In this document: positions 1 to 13,908 of the stretch, one piece after another
Position numbering within the stretch: the first letter of the stretch is position 1
Layout of the letters: the number at the start of each line of letters is the position of its first letter
Source of the DNA: Apostichopus japonicus
Lineage: Eukaryota > Echinodermata > Holothuroidea > Aspidochirotida > Stichopodidae
Length of the DNA stretch: 64,000 nucleotides
NCBI RefSeq assembly: GCF_037975245.1
Contig: NC_092580.1
Span: forward strand, 6,362,501 to 6,426,500
Direction: 5' to 3'
The notes under the pieces: model-generated
Database searches by the model: none
Told to the model about the DNA's origin: nothing
The model's input: the letters and a program-made list of their open reading frames with translations, nothing else
Position numbers and translations under genes: made by a program

Positions 1-1990
1 ATGCTTGGAAATAGGGCCGAAAATAGGAGGTAAAATATCTGAGAAGATTGCATGTATTGTCCTCAGATATGATCATGAAAACCTGGAAATAAACTTATAA
101 ACATAAATATACTCTCATGGAGGTTGTGATGGTGCTTGTGAACAATGAACATTGGCATGGGACAGTCTAAAGATCACATTTTGTTCTCACCCTCCCTCCC
201 CTACGTCCCTACCTATCCCCCTCCATGACTTCAGTATTGGTTCTGTGACTTGGTATCACTTTACCACTTCAAATTTCAGTGTCACTATTAACCATACAAG
301 CACCCATAATGTAATCCTTGGCATCTCAGGACTTCAGGTCCAAGGTTGTTGATGTTATTTTCAGTTCAACATTAGACACCCACAGAGTTTACATTACTGG
401 CCAACAGAGATAAATTACAATTGATCTCAATTGATCTCAACAATGGGATGATCCTTGCAATCACAGAATTGATGCTCACCTTTCCCAGGGCAGCTTTATT
501 GATCATCACCCCCCCCCCCCCCCAGGCATCTCTTCAAATCATTCTCACCTTGGATATATCTTGTCATAATCTCTATGAAGATTCCTAGCAAGTTCCTTTT
601 CTTTTATACTTTTCTCGAAATCGAGGGTGACCTTTAGCTACACTGTACCTTTTATGTACATTTCAGAAGTGACATTTGGTGATAAAAATTTGTGTCATAG
701 TTTTGGCAGACAGCCAAAATATGGGATAGCAAATTGGTTTCTCACATTTGAGAAACAGAGTTCCCTTGATTTTTCTTGGGGCAGTAAATATAAATTACAC
801 AAGTAGGTCTGTCTACATAAAGGCCTTTTCCACAATCAAAATTACCTCACAAAGTACTACAAGTGTCACTTTGATGTGGGATTCTCCTGGTTGTTAGTTT
901 TGATGCCTTCTCAGTAGGTAGTACTTTGCAACTAATTGATAGTCTAGCTTCAAGTTTGATTCCTTGCCAAGGCAAAATTAATCTATGGATGGTGTGTGTG
1001 ACTCCTTCTTGTTCAATAAAAATTACATCGTTCATTAACTTCATTATAGGTATTGATGTCCTTGATGAGTGTGCAGAACCCTACTGAAACTTGTGGAGGT
1101 CAAATGTCATTTGAGGTCAACATGGGTCATTCCAAAAACCAATTGTAACCACAAAAGTGAAACTTGTAGTTTAGTTTAGTTTAGTAGTTTAAAAATGCAT
1201 TGATTCATTCAATACTTCATAGTTCAGGTGTACATCCATGTGTCATTCCCCTTTAATGAATACAGGGAATCAATCCACTGGGGGTTTTTCTTCATTTTGG
1301 TGAAGGTTATTTGAGGCCAATAGTCTTAAAAATCATGTTATCATGACAATTTCAAAGTAAATTTTGGTAAACTTCTTACATGGTATCTAGATTCAACTTA
1401 TTGAGTACAAGAACATATAAATTACTTTCTCCCTAAAATGCACACTAAAATAGCCTCAGTAAATGTGTCCTATGTGAGCCTCATAGCTAACAGGGAAACA
1501 TCAAGTTTTCTCTGAAATTGATGAAAAGGGAAAAAGTTCAAAGATTTATTTTTTTCCTGCTGCTGAATTTATGATTATGTGTTCTAACTTAACCAGTATT
1601 CCATGAATAATGATAGCTATACCAAGAAGATGCAGTGTGACCTCCTAAACACCATTATTCCATCAACACCTATTGCTATCCACCAATGTTATATAAGCAC
1701 AGATCAAATATTAAAACATTAATTCTACCAAACATACTTAGCAGTAATTATATATTGGGGGTGGATTGGGAATGGGGGTGGATGAGGAGGCAAACCAAAT
1801 ATTTATGTGGAAGGATGCACTAATATATTTAACCAATATAAATCCCTCTACATTCATTAGCTAACAACGCAACTTAAACTCTATAAACCAGTTCCCAAAA
1901 AGTAGAGGGGAAGGAGGCAGCATGAGGGGTGGTGTGGGGGGTGAGGTTGTGTGGGGGGTGAGGTTGTGTGGGTGGTGTGGGTGGTGTGGG
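1..1990. other. Gene-free unique sequence
   Basis: No gene recognised. Holds a poly-C tract at 510-524, short GTTTA repeats at 1167-1188 and a GT-rich GGGGTGTGGG stretch at 1922-1990. Confidence 0.6.
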
Positions 1991-1998
1991 GTTATGTA

Positions 1999-2340
1999 CA
2001 GTGGTGGAGCTAGAGGTATTGGTCAAGGGGGGCGAGAATGGTCTGTAGGGGCGCTTCCGACACTATCTAAGCGGAGCGCCACCACGGGTTGGCGCGGAGC
2101 GTACCGGAATTTTTGAGTAAAGATACTCCCTATAGATCGCCGGAAATGAACCTTTCCTAAATAGGTGTCATCGTCCAAAAAATGTGACATATATCAATAT
2201 GTAGATGAGAGCGCAATAAAAAAGTCAATAATCGCGAATAAGTAAAAAGTGGTAAAAAGCTGAAAAGGGCGCCAGCAGTCCAATTGAGTCCGTCAGGGGG
2301 GCATCCCCCCCCCCCTGACTGTATGGATGCTCCGCCACTG
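1999..2340. mobile_element. hAT-type MITE (342 bp)
   Basis: Inverted ends CAGTGGTGGAGC and GCTCCGCCACTG (one mismatch), flanked by the perfect 8-bp duplication GTTATGTA (1991-1998 and 2341-2348). It is GC-rich at both ends and has no coding capacity. Confidence 0.88.
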
Positions 2341-3462
2341 GTTATGTAGTTTGTTATGGTATACACTACTATCATTGGAAAATTCTGTTTGTTATCGTAT
2401 ACTTTTCTGTACCCATATTCCCACAACTAAAAGTTCCCCTTTTAAACTTAGTACTTACTTGGTAAACTTAGTAACCTAAACAAGGAACCAATATAGACAA
2501 ACTAACGCACAAATTTCAAAGCAGTGAGCCATTCTACTTGATGTAATTAAAAACTTCTTTGTATCTTGTGGTATCAGACAGGACAATATCAGAACTGCAT
2601 GGTCAGACTTTTACTTTATCTTGATTACAGTGCTTAACTTAAATGCCTACAGTTTCTTTGTTGCGGCATTCTATTATGATATCAGAGCTATTCTTAGGAA
2701 TTGTATATCTCACATTCTTTTAAACCTCACCATATTATGTTGTTTCTTATCATAAACAATTAACACTGGCAAGAGTTAAGAAAAGGACTTCCCCTCCAGG
2801 ATAACTTTGGAATTAAGACGGTGTGTGTGTATATACTTTACATCAATGATTGCCTTATAAGAAGTGTTTTTTCTTCAAATTCCCCTGTAAATAATATTCT
2901 GTAGGAATGCTAGCAGTGGTTTTATGAGGTCATAGGTCAATGGAATGGCAAAAAGTATACATTTCAACTTCTCCCTATCCCCACCCTATCCTGCCTCCCC
3001 TAGCCTATTTGTATTGCCCTCTAACTAACCTCACCCTATATTGCAGAATTAGTAGACTTCACCTTTTAAACTTATTCTTCACTTGACAAAGTGTTGTTTA
3101 AACAAACATATGGGAATAGAAAAGAAAAATTTTCTTGCCAGGTTGACTGGTTTCGAAGTTTGAAATTTTCTATTGTTAATGAAAATGTGTCATGACCATG
3201 ATTTTCTTCATGATTGATTGGTAATAATTACTTAATTGGAATACATTACCAATATAGTCATTAGCTTGAACACATGTATTTAATATTTCATTTATTGTAA
3301 GGAAAAAAAAAAAAACAATAAAAAAAAAAAATTCCAATAAATGTACATATATATACATTTTATCATTTTTGATTAAAATGTTATATCAAATAAAACTGTC
3401 TTGAATTGAACTCTAATGTTTCTATGGAGAAGCACTTTTCTGCATGGAATGGATCTCATGAT

Positions 3463-4051
3463 GGGGGAATTCCACGAGACCGAAAGTCCACGAGACAGAA
3501 GGTCCGTGAGATAGAATTTCCGCGAACATATGGTCCCGAGACCGATGGTCTATGCATGGTCCATCGATAGGCGTAACTAGACTATTCCATAAGAGGGGCT
3601 TCAGAGCGAGTCAAAGAGATTGACAAGGGGAGGGGGCAGTATTGTTTAAAATAGAGTATCATTACATCTAATTAGTTATCTTGTATTCTCATATTTCATT
3701 TGCGGCTGCAGGGGGGTGGGGAGGAGCGAGACTTTTGAGAGTGGGGGCTATCGCCCCCTGCAACCCCCTCTGGTTACGCCACCGGTGGAGGCATAGTATC
3801 AATGCAAGCAGTCCCAGCTCCCGTAGTATCCACAGTTATGAAAAGAAATGGCTGTAAATTCTTTTTAATTATGCGCTTTATCAACGTAATATTACCGGTA
3901 GTAATATTTGTCTTACCACTATTATTAGGCCTAGTGATAGTTTCGTCTCGCGGACCTTCGGTCTCGAAGACCTCCGGTGTCGCGGACCTTTTTTAATTTC
4001 GGTCTCGCAGACCTTCGGTCGCGCGGACCTTCGGTCTCGTGGCCTGTAACC
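3463..4051. mobile_element. DNA-transposon-like element with GAGACCGAAGGTC ends
   Basis: Flanked by the 8-bp direct repeat CTCATGAT (3455-3462 and 4052-4059). The ends carry inverted runs of CCACGAGACCGAA.GTCC units, about four per end. No transposase was seen. A second inverted-repeat unit (3570-3780) is nested inside. Confidence 0.75.
3570..3780. mobile_element. Nested MITE with GGCGTAAC ends
   Basis: GGCGTAACTAGA at the left and TCTGGTTACGCC at the right form inverted ends with one mismatch. GC-rich blocks lie just inside the right end. No clean target duplication was found, because the flanks (CCATCGAT and ACCGGTGG) themselves look partly inverted. Confidence 0.5.
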
Positions 4052-4591
4052 CTCATGATAATTCTAACAAATATTCAATTGGTAAAAAATTTCAAAGTGT
4101 GCTAGTTTCATGAATGTAAAGCTTATTCGGGAATATGATGGTGACTAAATTAAAATGTCATGTTTAAATTAAGCAATAAGCTTTAATGTATGTTATGCAT
4201 TGTAACTGCTGTCAATTTACCCTGGTGATGACTGATGATGTGGTTTAATATCCATTGACATCCTTAAATCTTCCACTTTTTGGACATCGCACATAACTTC
4301 CAGGATCATCAATAGGACAATTATAATCAACTGACCATCGATTCTAAAAGTTGGCCACTCTCATATTCTTGGAACCATATAACCTTTCTTTAAAGATAGG
4401 GCAAAATATCAAGTTTTCATCTTCCTGTGATAACAAAAGCAAATGAATTTTAACTTATAAAATGAAAATTAATAGAAGAAAAAAAATCTGTGCTCTATCA
4501 GTGAGTACATAAATTACCCCTGCTAGATGGATTTCTTTCTATGAAAAATGAAGTAAATTAAAATGAATCACACAATTTAATTGTCTTCCGG

Positions 4592-4836
4592 TATAGTCAG
4601 TATTGCGAAGTTCGGAACACTGCTAAGTTCCGACACCCCTAAGAAATACACAATTTCACCAGGACAACCTACAGCAAGAGCCAATTTCACGAAAAACTAC
4701 GAAGCTACAGTTATTTTCTCTCCAAAATGACCCGTGTGCAAGCAAGTACTTACATATTTGTCAATAAAAGGAAGTTATAGTTTTGGGGTGTTGTATGGCT
4801 TAGGTGTCCGAACGTCGCAGTGTCCATGCTACTATT
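4592..4836. mobile_element. Old inverted-repeat element
   Basis: TATAGTCAGTATTGCGAAGT...CGACACCCCTAAG on the left resembles the inverse of TAGGTGTCCGAACGTCGCAG...ACTATTG on the right, with several gaps. Probably a decayed MITE; no target duplication was seen. Confidence 0.35.
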
Positions 4837-7800
4837 GTACTTCTTCTTTCTCTTGGAGCAGCTTCTTGGGGTTGGTCGGAAGGAAACACCGATGATTACA
4901 TTTGAGATTCTTAGATTAAGTATCCCTCTTAATAGCCAAGGAGTATTCTAGTCAAAGGCTAGATGAATCATTTGTGCTGCTTACTTTTTTGAATCATGAT
5001 TATACTTTGAGTAATGGTTGCTTTAAGACATTTAGTTTAAAACTGATGGAGTCTGTGACCAGACACAACAAAATCTAGTTCAGCATAATAAGAGACAAAT
5101 GTAGCTCAAAACATGATAAATTCATATTGAACTGGAAACACAAACATTAAATAAAACCAAAGAAATAAATAAGAATCCCCTTTTATCTTAAAGTAATATG
5201 CTATTAGATTAATAATGATATAATGGATTGTTGTTATAAAAAATACAAACCCAGGCTTTCACATAGCTCTTTGTCTTTGCTTTGTTACAGAACTGATAAG
5301 CTTGAATGTGGCAATGACCTCAACTATAGCTAATAGTCTTTGATATATGGCTCATTTTATGGTTATCCCAAGGAAATTGTTGTCAATTCTTAATTGCTTT
5401 AAATTACATCTGCCCAGTCTAGACCTTAAATGATATGGATGTAGATAACTTCCCTTTATGAATCCTTTTGTATTTTTATACCTCTCCTTTTTTCCATTTG
5501 TTGTGGGGGGGGGTCTTTAACAGACTGGTAATGAATTCAAATATTTTAAGTAAAATAAATAGTTTACTATGACGGAACTTGGCATTGAGTCATCAGATTA
5601 GATGAGTATTCCTCTGAGTGTGATCTGTGAGTCCTGCACATCTGGACATCAGCGATGATGTCATTTATTAACGTCATCCATCCACGATTAGCAGAGGAAG
5701 AGTTTTTCAATCATTCCTTCAAATGATCCAAAAAACTCTTGTTCAGTATTTGTTTTGACAAACCATTTAAAGTTAAAAACCGTTTGCTATTTTCTTAAAG
5801 AAGAAGTCATTAGTCCTGGATAAGTGATCTGTATGTCATTAAAGGAATGTCACAAGTTTTTGTTTTTTTCATCTCTTCTGCCATGATTATGACATCATAT
5901 CGTATTCTTGTTGCTATAGATATAGTTACATAATTTTCTTAATGTGACCATTACTAATTGCTATCAAGAACACAGGTTTGCCTATATCGATATGATTTTG
6001 CCAAGTGCCTGAAGCAGCCCTTCATCTTTGCTACCATTGGTTACCATTGTTACTACCTGTAAAACTATGAAGTTTCTCCAACATGTGTGGTAATTCTCCA
6101 AGGTTTTTCCTTTTCGGTAGCATGTTTCCAGCTTGCCCACCCGTTCCTCCCACCTCTGTGACCTATCCACTGAGATATTTAAATGTAGGCTATAGTAAGT
6201 TAAATTGTTCAGGATGTCAGGTCACTAATTTAGTCTAGATGGCTTTGTAAGGAAGTCCTTGTACTACAGTTATTAATCCATCATTGTTTTATTTAGCTTT
6301 TCTTACAGTCATAACAGAAGTAGAGATTTTAGTATTGGACATATTATTCTACTGACTCATAATAATCTAAAACACTTTCAAATCAATCAGTAGACAAATT
6401 CCACAGATGCATCACAGATGATGTAATCCTCATAGGAATGAAGTAGTTTGCATATCTGAATATTCATGACTGGTGTGTACCATCCTGCTTTCATGGTTCA
6501 GATGTTCAAAAAATATATATATATATATAGAAAGTAAGAGGTGTTGAAGGAGTCAATGAGAATAAATACCATGAAGGAGGTCCATTGGTAATTTAGTGAA
6601 GAAAGCTTTGTAACATAGAACAATCAAATTGCTGCAATGTTGCATCACAGGGACCTTGCATGGTCTCAATTTGTGTGATACCCCCACAGATTTAACCAAA
6701 CTGTGGTGTGTCTGCACTTTGTGAATACCGATACAGTGTTGTGAATACCGATATAGTTACTGATGTAATTCAACAAGTATTCTCACCATATTCTTGATTC
6801 ACAGCATGATGATCAAGTAATAGACAGTTTCAATGTTGCAATCATTTCAGGGTTCATTGTCCTTATTAGCTCTATTAAGTTTAAATTGAGAGATTCATAA
6901 TTCCTGGTGAATATGAGTTTATGAAACAAGATTAAAATAATGTACATACCATTAACACAAAGAAACCTGAATGTGAAGATCAAACATTGACAATGACATT
7001 GACAATCTAGGAATGTTCATATAACCAGAGACGGATATGCAATGTTACTTGTAAAGCACACCTGCTCACATTATATACAGTACAATCTGTATTTCAGACA
7101 AACTTTTGCAATGTTTCTTGTCAAGAATTATATTTTCACTAGCGATATTTTCAAGGAATGATTTGGTGACATAAATATTGCACTGTACCAATTTCAGGCC
7201 AGCCTATCTATGTGTTAGTAGTAATCGGCTTGCCTACATCTGTAAGTCGTGAATCTCTTGAGGAGGAACAGTAAATGTTTTACCCATTCAAAAAAAAACA
7301 TACATTGTGATTCAATAATTCCCTCCCTACTCTAGTGTTACATGTATTAAGTGGGGTACAAATTAGGTATTAACACATATACCAGTCCATTTTTATCCAA
7401 GTAACAGTTCTGTAACTATTTTAACCATGCTTGATGTAATTCACTGTCCTTTTATACATTTATTGAACAGCCTTTCTTCATTACAGACTAACATAACCGC
7501 AGAATGTGTAAATCAGGGTGTAATTCTTAATAACCCAGTTTTCTATTGTGTTAAGGTAGTCTTGGTTTGTGTACATAGTAGCGTAAAATCAAACAAGGAA
7601 AATGTCAAAGAATAGACACTGAGCTATTTTAAAGTTAATCTGATTATTTCACAAACTTGTACTATAAATGTTTAAATGATCAAAGAACTGTAGCATAATA
7701 TTCTATGAAGTTGGTTCGAAGTTTATAACGATATTCAAGTTTGTTTTGTAACAAACTTCCAAATGCAACAAATATTTTGACATTTGCTTGACTCAAATAT

Positions 7801-10800
7801 AGCCAATGATAAAAATTGCACAGAAGTTCATGCAGAATTGAATGCTCCAAATTCAGAATCTCTGTATTATAAATTAAACTTACTCACAATCTTTGTGCTG
7901 CTATATTTTTTTGTCAAATAATTTGTAGTTTAATAATTTTTTTAGTGAATGTTAGGTCACTACGTACCGTAATCATGAGTTAATTTTATTGAAAGGAACT
8001 TAAATTCATCAATGTCTAATTGTTCCAGATTTTAAATGGAAACAGTTTTCATTTATGAATATAGTAACATATTAACACTGCAACATGATTACTATTTCAA
8101 GTTTTAAAAGAATGAATTTCACATTGAGATCAGTTGATTCTGTATCATTTAATTTGTCATTTTGGAGAAGGAATTCCAGAACTGTTACTGCTGTGGTATA
8201 TAACACATGAACTTCCTGTTGATGAGCAAGTACACAGTTATGGCCACACAAGGAGTTCCAACCAACCCATGTCCCCTAGAGATAGAACTGTAGCAAGGGT
8301 TATTAAGATTTATGAACAACCAATTACAAAACATTTATATTTTAGTGCTATTACATTGTAAACCATCTAGGGAGTAACTATGCAGGGTATGTTTATTATT
8401 CTTTGACATATAAACAATCAATTTAGTGTGTTGGCTGTATGTAGCTTAATGTGTTTCTATGTTAGAGTTGTTTTATTTATGGTCGTGTGCAGTATTTCTA
8501 AATATAATGACATAGCACTGGAAGTTTGTCATTTTCAGAGTCAAGTTTATGCTTTTATCTGTTTAAAAAATTTCTGTCAAAATTCTGAGATAATTTTCTA
8601 GTGAAAACCTCTGTCAACATGGACAAAAAGTAGATTGTTTGGGCAGCAATGCTATAGATGACCCAAAATTTCAGAATGTAATATTAGGCTAAATTGTGCT
8701 TTTACTATAAATGACAATGTTCATTCTTCCAGTAACAGCATTGGTCTATAACAGCTCCATTCTCAGACATTTGTAAACTTCAGTGAGAATTTCCATTTTC
8801 CTGATGACAAAGAGACTTGGTCTACTCTGAGAACTGAAGACATTAAACAACAGTCACTGACAAACTAAATATACAGCAACTTTAAATTATTTGACTTTAA
8901 CATGAGTGCAGTAAAAGTATATTGCTCTAGTGTTATGCTGTGGTAAGAAAAGCATACATAGCACATTCAGTGACTATAAGTTCATGGCTTTTAATGCTTA
9001 CATATTGATTCATTGGTCCAATACTTGAAAAACAAGAGAAGTGGTAAAGAAACATACAAAGAAAGACCTAGTCTTATTTTTTTTTTTATATCTTTAGGCC
9101 TACTTGTTGGAAATAAATAAACATTGATCTAACAAGTGCAAAATATGCTTACTTCTGTTCTTTGATCTATGTTAGAAGCTTCTTTTATTTTTTTGGTCTT
9201 AAATTTGCTATTTATTTCTATTAGATGTCAAATTTGTTTTCTGATGGAGCAGATAAAACCACAAAATAGAATCCATTCCTGTAGATTGAATTGAAACTGT
9301 TTATTGCTAGAGCTGTTGTTTGCCTCTCTCTCCTTTCACCACAGACCATGGCGAATTGTTTGTAGGTGTGACTCACATAGTCACATGCAGAAATGAGAGA
9401 CCCAAGGGGAACTCACACCGACATCTTTATTCTATATCAAAAGAATTTATACTTCTGAATAGTCCTCAATCCTGGATTGATAACAGCAGGTGTGCAATAT
9501 GCCTTCAGATATGATGACATTCTAAACAAAACTGTAAAATATGTCAAACTTTTTAATAACAAATATTTTGTGGCCTAGAACAAAATGATAGATATGGTTT
9601 GGAATCTTCCTGTTGTCAAGGTATGATTGATGGGGGGATGTTCATTTGTATGCATTGGAATGTATTTATTTAATTGTAAATGCCATTATGAGATTTAAAG
9701 TTGTGGCATGTTGTAATTCTTGGTAGCTTGGCTGTATGCATGGAAAATAAATTTACATGTAGCTGACACTGCCCACCAAGGATGTGGTGTAGTGGAATAG
9801 TGAGTTTGATGCCTTTTAAGTCCTATTGCTTAACACTAAAACTTTTAGAAATATTCTACATATTTATGATTACTGATATTTTTCTGGTAGTCAGGAAGAG
9901 TTTTTAGTATTGTTTTAGCATTTTGGGGATTATAGCCAAGAAATGACGCTTAAATATTCATTAAATTTGTAGCTTGTTTTCTTGAAAGGGAAATTCCACT
10001 GCTTTTTATTCCTCAACAGCAATTCCAGTTAACGATATAATATACTGCAATAAACAAAACAACTAGTGTGGTTCAAAACTGTTAGTGCTTATTATTAATT
10101 TGCCATAATTGGAAGAGAAATATAATTAATAAGCCTTCTACTAATCTGGAATGAAGGATCAAGGGCAAAAGTTTGTCCTTAAAAACAAGACTTCCAGCAA
10201 AGGACTTTCCTGATGTGCTCACAATTGTACTGACATCATCATCCATAGAGTTAATGACACCTTAAATCCTTGATTAAGATATAGCCCCATTGCCTTCTCC
10301 TTCCCCTCTCCTCATCCTTGATCTTCTCTTCTCTTCTCCTCTCCCTCTATCTCCAGTTTCCTCTCTTCTTCCATCCCTTACCCTTTCCAATCCCTTACCC
10401 TTTCCCATCTCTTGCCCCTTGCCTTTGCTTTCCCCCTTTTTCTCCTATTTCATTGGCTTATTACTGGGCTAACACATGATCATGAATATTCATTATTATG
10501 ATAATGTTATGTCTATAGTCATCTGTGCTTCTTTACATGATACATTTGCAGGACAGAAACATATGACCTGTTTTGTGAGTGAGATGTTATCAATTATGAA
10601 CCTTGGATTATAGGTCACATCCTTTATCAGGTTATTCCCTAGGTCATTCCTATCAATTGTAATCAGTCATTGAACCATGATGATATTGAAATCATTAATT
10701 CAATAAGCAAGTCAAATCAATAACATAAACTGCACCTGTAAAATGTCTCCTCTATGTGAAGTTTGGGTGACATAAATAATGGTTTCTATGGTAATTTTCA

Positions 10801-10843
10801 ATTCAGATAGTAATGCATTTCCCTTTCTGTTTTTATCCCACAG
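4837..10843. other. Gene-free AT-rich sequence
   Basis: No convincing exon. Contains an (AT)n tract near 6512-6530 and a long pyrimidine stretch at 10280-10450 that creates a spurious Pro/Ser/Leu ORF. The open frame at 8134-8361 has no recognised similarity. Confidence 0.6.
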
Positions 10844-10890
10844 ATCTCCGGAAGAAACATCACAGTTGCGAGCAAAACACAGAATCTTTG
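10844..10890 (+). other. Weak internal exon candidate
   Basis: A 47-nt segment richer in GC than its surroundings follows an excellent acceptor (TTTCCCTTTCTGTTTTTATCCCACAG) split here as TTTCCCTTTCTG, TTTTTATCCCACAG, and is followed by GTAATT. All three frames are open, so the frame cannot be chosen. No protein family was recognised. It may be a chance match. Confidence 0.2.
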
Positions 10891-13207
10891 GTAATTATGA
10901 CATCGTTAGTGGTTGTAGTGATTACAAAATCAGTGAAGTTGTTTACAAATTGAAAATAAACATGGTTGATCATGGTTTTAAGTCTCTAATGACATATTAC
11001 TACTAATTACTTTTTCAGAGAGCCCAAATATTTTTTACATTGAATGTAGCACAGAAGATACAAGCTTTATATGCTTTGAAAGTCAGAACATGGAGGAAAC
11101 ATGTGAAGCTAAATCTTTTACTTTACCAATTGTGTTTTCTTTAAATGGATGTTACTTTTCAATGTAAGAAATACTTTCAAATCTTTTTTTGTTGCATTAG
11201 TTAAGAACAGAATAAAGAGACATTCCTGAACTTGTTCTTTTCCTCATTATTTTCTTCTTCTTTACATCGTTGTGTGTTGACTTGACTTATTTTCCTTTTA
11301 TAGTAAGAAATACATTAAATTCATTTTCACTGATGTGAATAGATCAACAAGTTTACCATTTGCTTCCCTCTCCCTTCCCCTTCTCTCTGTTTAATGTGCC
11401 TCCCTTACACATCCACCTCTTTATATATTATTATTATGGTGTATGTGTTTTGTTGAGATTCGGTGGTATAAAACTATCTCAATAATATTTCTGTACCTTA
11501 TACATTTAAAAGTAAATAAATCTTTCACTATCAATATTTTTCTGTTTGCAATTATTCAGTTTTTAAATTCTGCTTTTGTAAAATTATGTAATATTGTTTC
11601 TATAAAGTAAAATAATTGTTGCATAAATGCCTTTTAGTTGCATGTAAAGTGGTTTAGACTTGTAAAGTAAATAAAGTTAATTATTAGAAGCAGGAATTCA
11701 AACATGAGAACTACCTGTGAAGTAACCCCTCTCATCTTTCATTCCCCTTCCCTGTCCATTCCGTTCAACTTTGTTTGGTTTAGAATTAATACTTCCTCTC
11801 TCCTTACCACTTCCTGTTAATAACTTGGCCCAAATAGCTGCAAAGAAGTGATTGGTACACTCAAGAATTTGGTCTCTGCATGAATTTGCAAAATCATACC
11901 AACTGCATTTTTAGTAAAGTTCATAGAATACAGAAAGCCATACCAACTGTTTGAGGTCACATGCTTCTAAAAATAAATGCTAATTTTTATCATAAGTTGA
12001 ACATCTATGATGTAGCTGGTAGTCATTTCATGTAGAGGGTCTAGTCTTGGTCACTAGACCCTGGCTGCCTTTGACGTCAATGTTTTCTCCAGTGACGCAA
12101 ACTAACAAGAAACTAGTGATGTCATTGTGAAAAGTTCTGACCTTTGTCTGTACTTGACTTATTTTCATAACCACTTTTATGAGCCCACTGAAACTATATT
12201 TACATCACATCTAACCCTTGCTGACAGATTGTCAGGGTCAACTGGTTGAAAAAATTGAAAGAAAAAGATGGTTGTTAGAGAAAAGCAACAGATATTCCCT
12301 CTTTCTGGGGAAAGGTTTCATGGAAAATATTAAGCCGAAAAAACAAAACAATACCTTTCAAAATGATATTTTATTTTTTATTGGAGGTCTGATAACTACA
12401 AACTTTTGGATTAAGAAGAGCTGGTCATTGTAATTTTACTTATTTCTTATCAGAAATTCAGCTTTTGACACTACAGTCAATAGTCTGTATTAGTTATTGA
12501 ACCCTGACTTACAATAATTCTCCATGTAGAATAATTTCTTTGTTGTATAGCACATGTCTATATGCTATAGTTATTTAGAAGCCAAAATACATTGCGTGTG
12601 TGACTGTCCTTTGCATATGCTGTATCTTTTAAAATGCAACATTTACCAAACAAAATCCTTCAATCTTTCTATTTATGCAGTATTATAATGTGGTGACAAC
12701 ATCACCCCCATAAAATCATGCCAAAACCCAGACAAACACACACAAAAATGGCTACAATTTAATTTAGTATAATTTAATGTTTATAGTGACATTAATGTAG
12801 CATATTATTGGAGAGTAGAGGGACAAGCAAGTTTAATCATCAGTTGAATGTAGATGGAAAGAGGACAGGGTGAAACAAACCTGCTTGGGTTCCATACATT
12901 TATCATTCTTTAATCCTTGTAAATATTGTGATAAGATAACTTGAATTATCTAGGATGAGAAAGGGCTGAATGTTTAAACCCTGCTCACTTTAGCCCACAC
13001 AGTTTCATCAGTTTAAGGATTTTTTTAGTAAAATATGGGATCCAGTCCTTTCGGTCATATCTTTTATTGTCATTTTATCACCCTAAGCCTTGACCTGTTA
13101 TGTTAGTTTCTGTGATTATCTAAGAGAGCTTGAAATGTTGGCCCGTAACTAACACTGATTTATGTCGAGACATGACGTCAGTGCGGCACATTGGTCAGAA
13201 TCGTTCC
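10891..13207. other. Gene-free AT-rich sequence
   Basis: Nothing beyond the hairpin at 12,038 and scattered T-rich tracts. Confidence 0.6.
12038..12062. repeat. GGGTCTAGT hairpin
   Basis: GGGTCTAGT and ACTAGACCC form a perfect 9-bp stem with a 7-nt loop. Confidence 0.5.
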
Positions 13208-13360
13208 GATCTCACTCTAAACTTGGCCTTGATACAATACACAGGAATGTGTACAGACTTCGCGCATGGCTGTGAATAAAAAAGATCTCACTCTAAGCTT
13301 GGTCTTGATACAATACAAAAATATGTGTACAGACTTCGCTGTATAACTGTGATTCAAAAA
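13208..13360. repeat. 76-bp tandem duplication
   Basis: Two copies of GATCTCACTCTAA.CTTGG.C followed by TTGATACAATACA and GTGTACAGACTTCGC, diverged by about ten per cent. Confidence 0.8.
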
Positions 13361-13536
13361 ATCGCTGAAATAACAAATATCTGAACAACATATTATGACG
13401 AAATCGAGTTAGTGAATTTTTGAACGTTTAGCTATTCAAAAGATTGCTAACTTGCAACTTCATCGAGAAATTTCCATCTAAATCGCTATTTTACATTCAG
13501 AAATTTGAACTTTCCTCGTACAGTGTAGCTTGCTAA

Positions 13537-13900
13537 CATAGGCGTAGGAGCCCAATTTGATTTGGGGGGGCTGTAACGACTTTGCCCGAAAAACCTAACC
13601 AAAATTTTTCGTGCGTTCAACATCTTAATGTGCATTTCATATAGGCATGCATCGGCTATTACATCGCATGCCAATAAAATACAATCATTTGCCGAGTTAT
13701 TACCCTTCCATATTGGTTATAATTATTGGCAAAGTCGTTACTATAATAATTATAATAATAATATCAGTTTAACCATTGAAAAATACATTGCAAATTATTT
13801 TTCTTTCAGTAGGTGCCCGAAAAATTCTCAACATATTGCCCGAATTTTCACAAACACTTTTGGTTGGGGGGGTCCAGCCCCCCCGCCTCCTACGCCTATG
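13537..13900. mobile_element. MITE with CATAGGCGTAGGAG ends (364 bp)
   Basis: Inverted ends CATAGGCGTAGGAG and CTCCTACGCCTATG, with GGGGGG/CCCCCC blocks inside each end. Flanked by CTTGCTAA and CTTGTTAA, an 8-bp duplication with one difference, as expected of a hAT-type insertion. The short inverted ORFs overlapping it are not genes. Confidence 0.75.
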
Positions 13901-13908
13901 CTTGTTAA

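Noticed and set aside
847-1044. 65-codon minus-strand ORF with exon-like composition
   Set aside because: No family recognised, no flanking splice pattern and no partner exon nearby.
10290-10472. Pro/Ser/Leu-rich ORF
   Set aside because: Product of a polypyrimidine tract.
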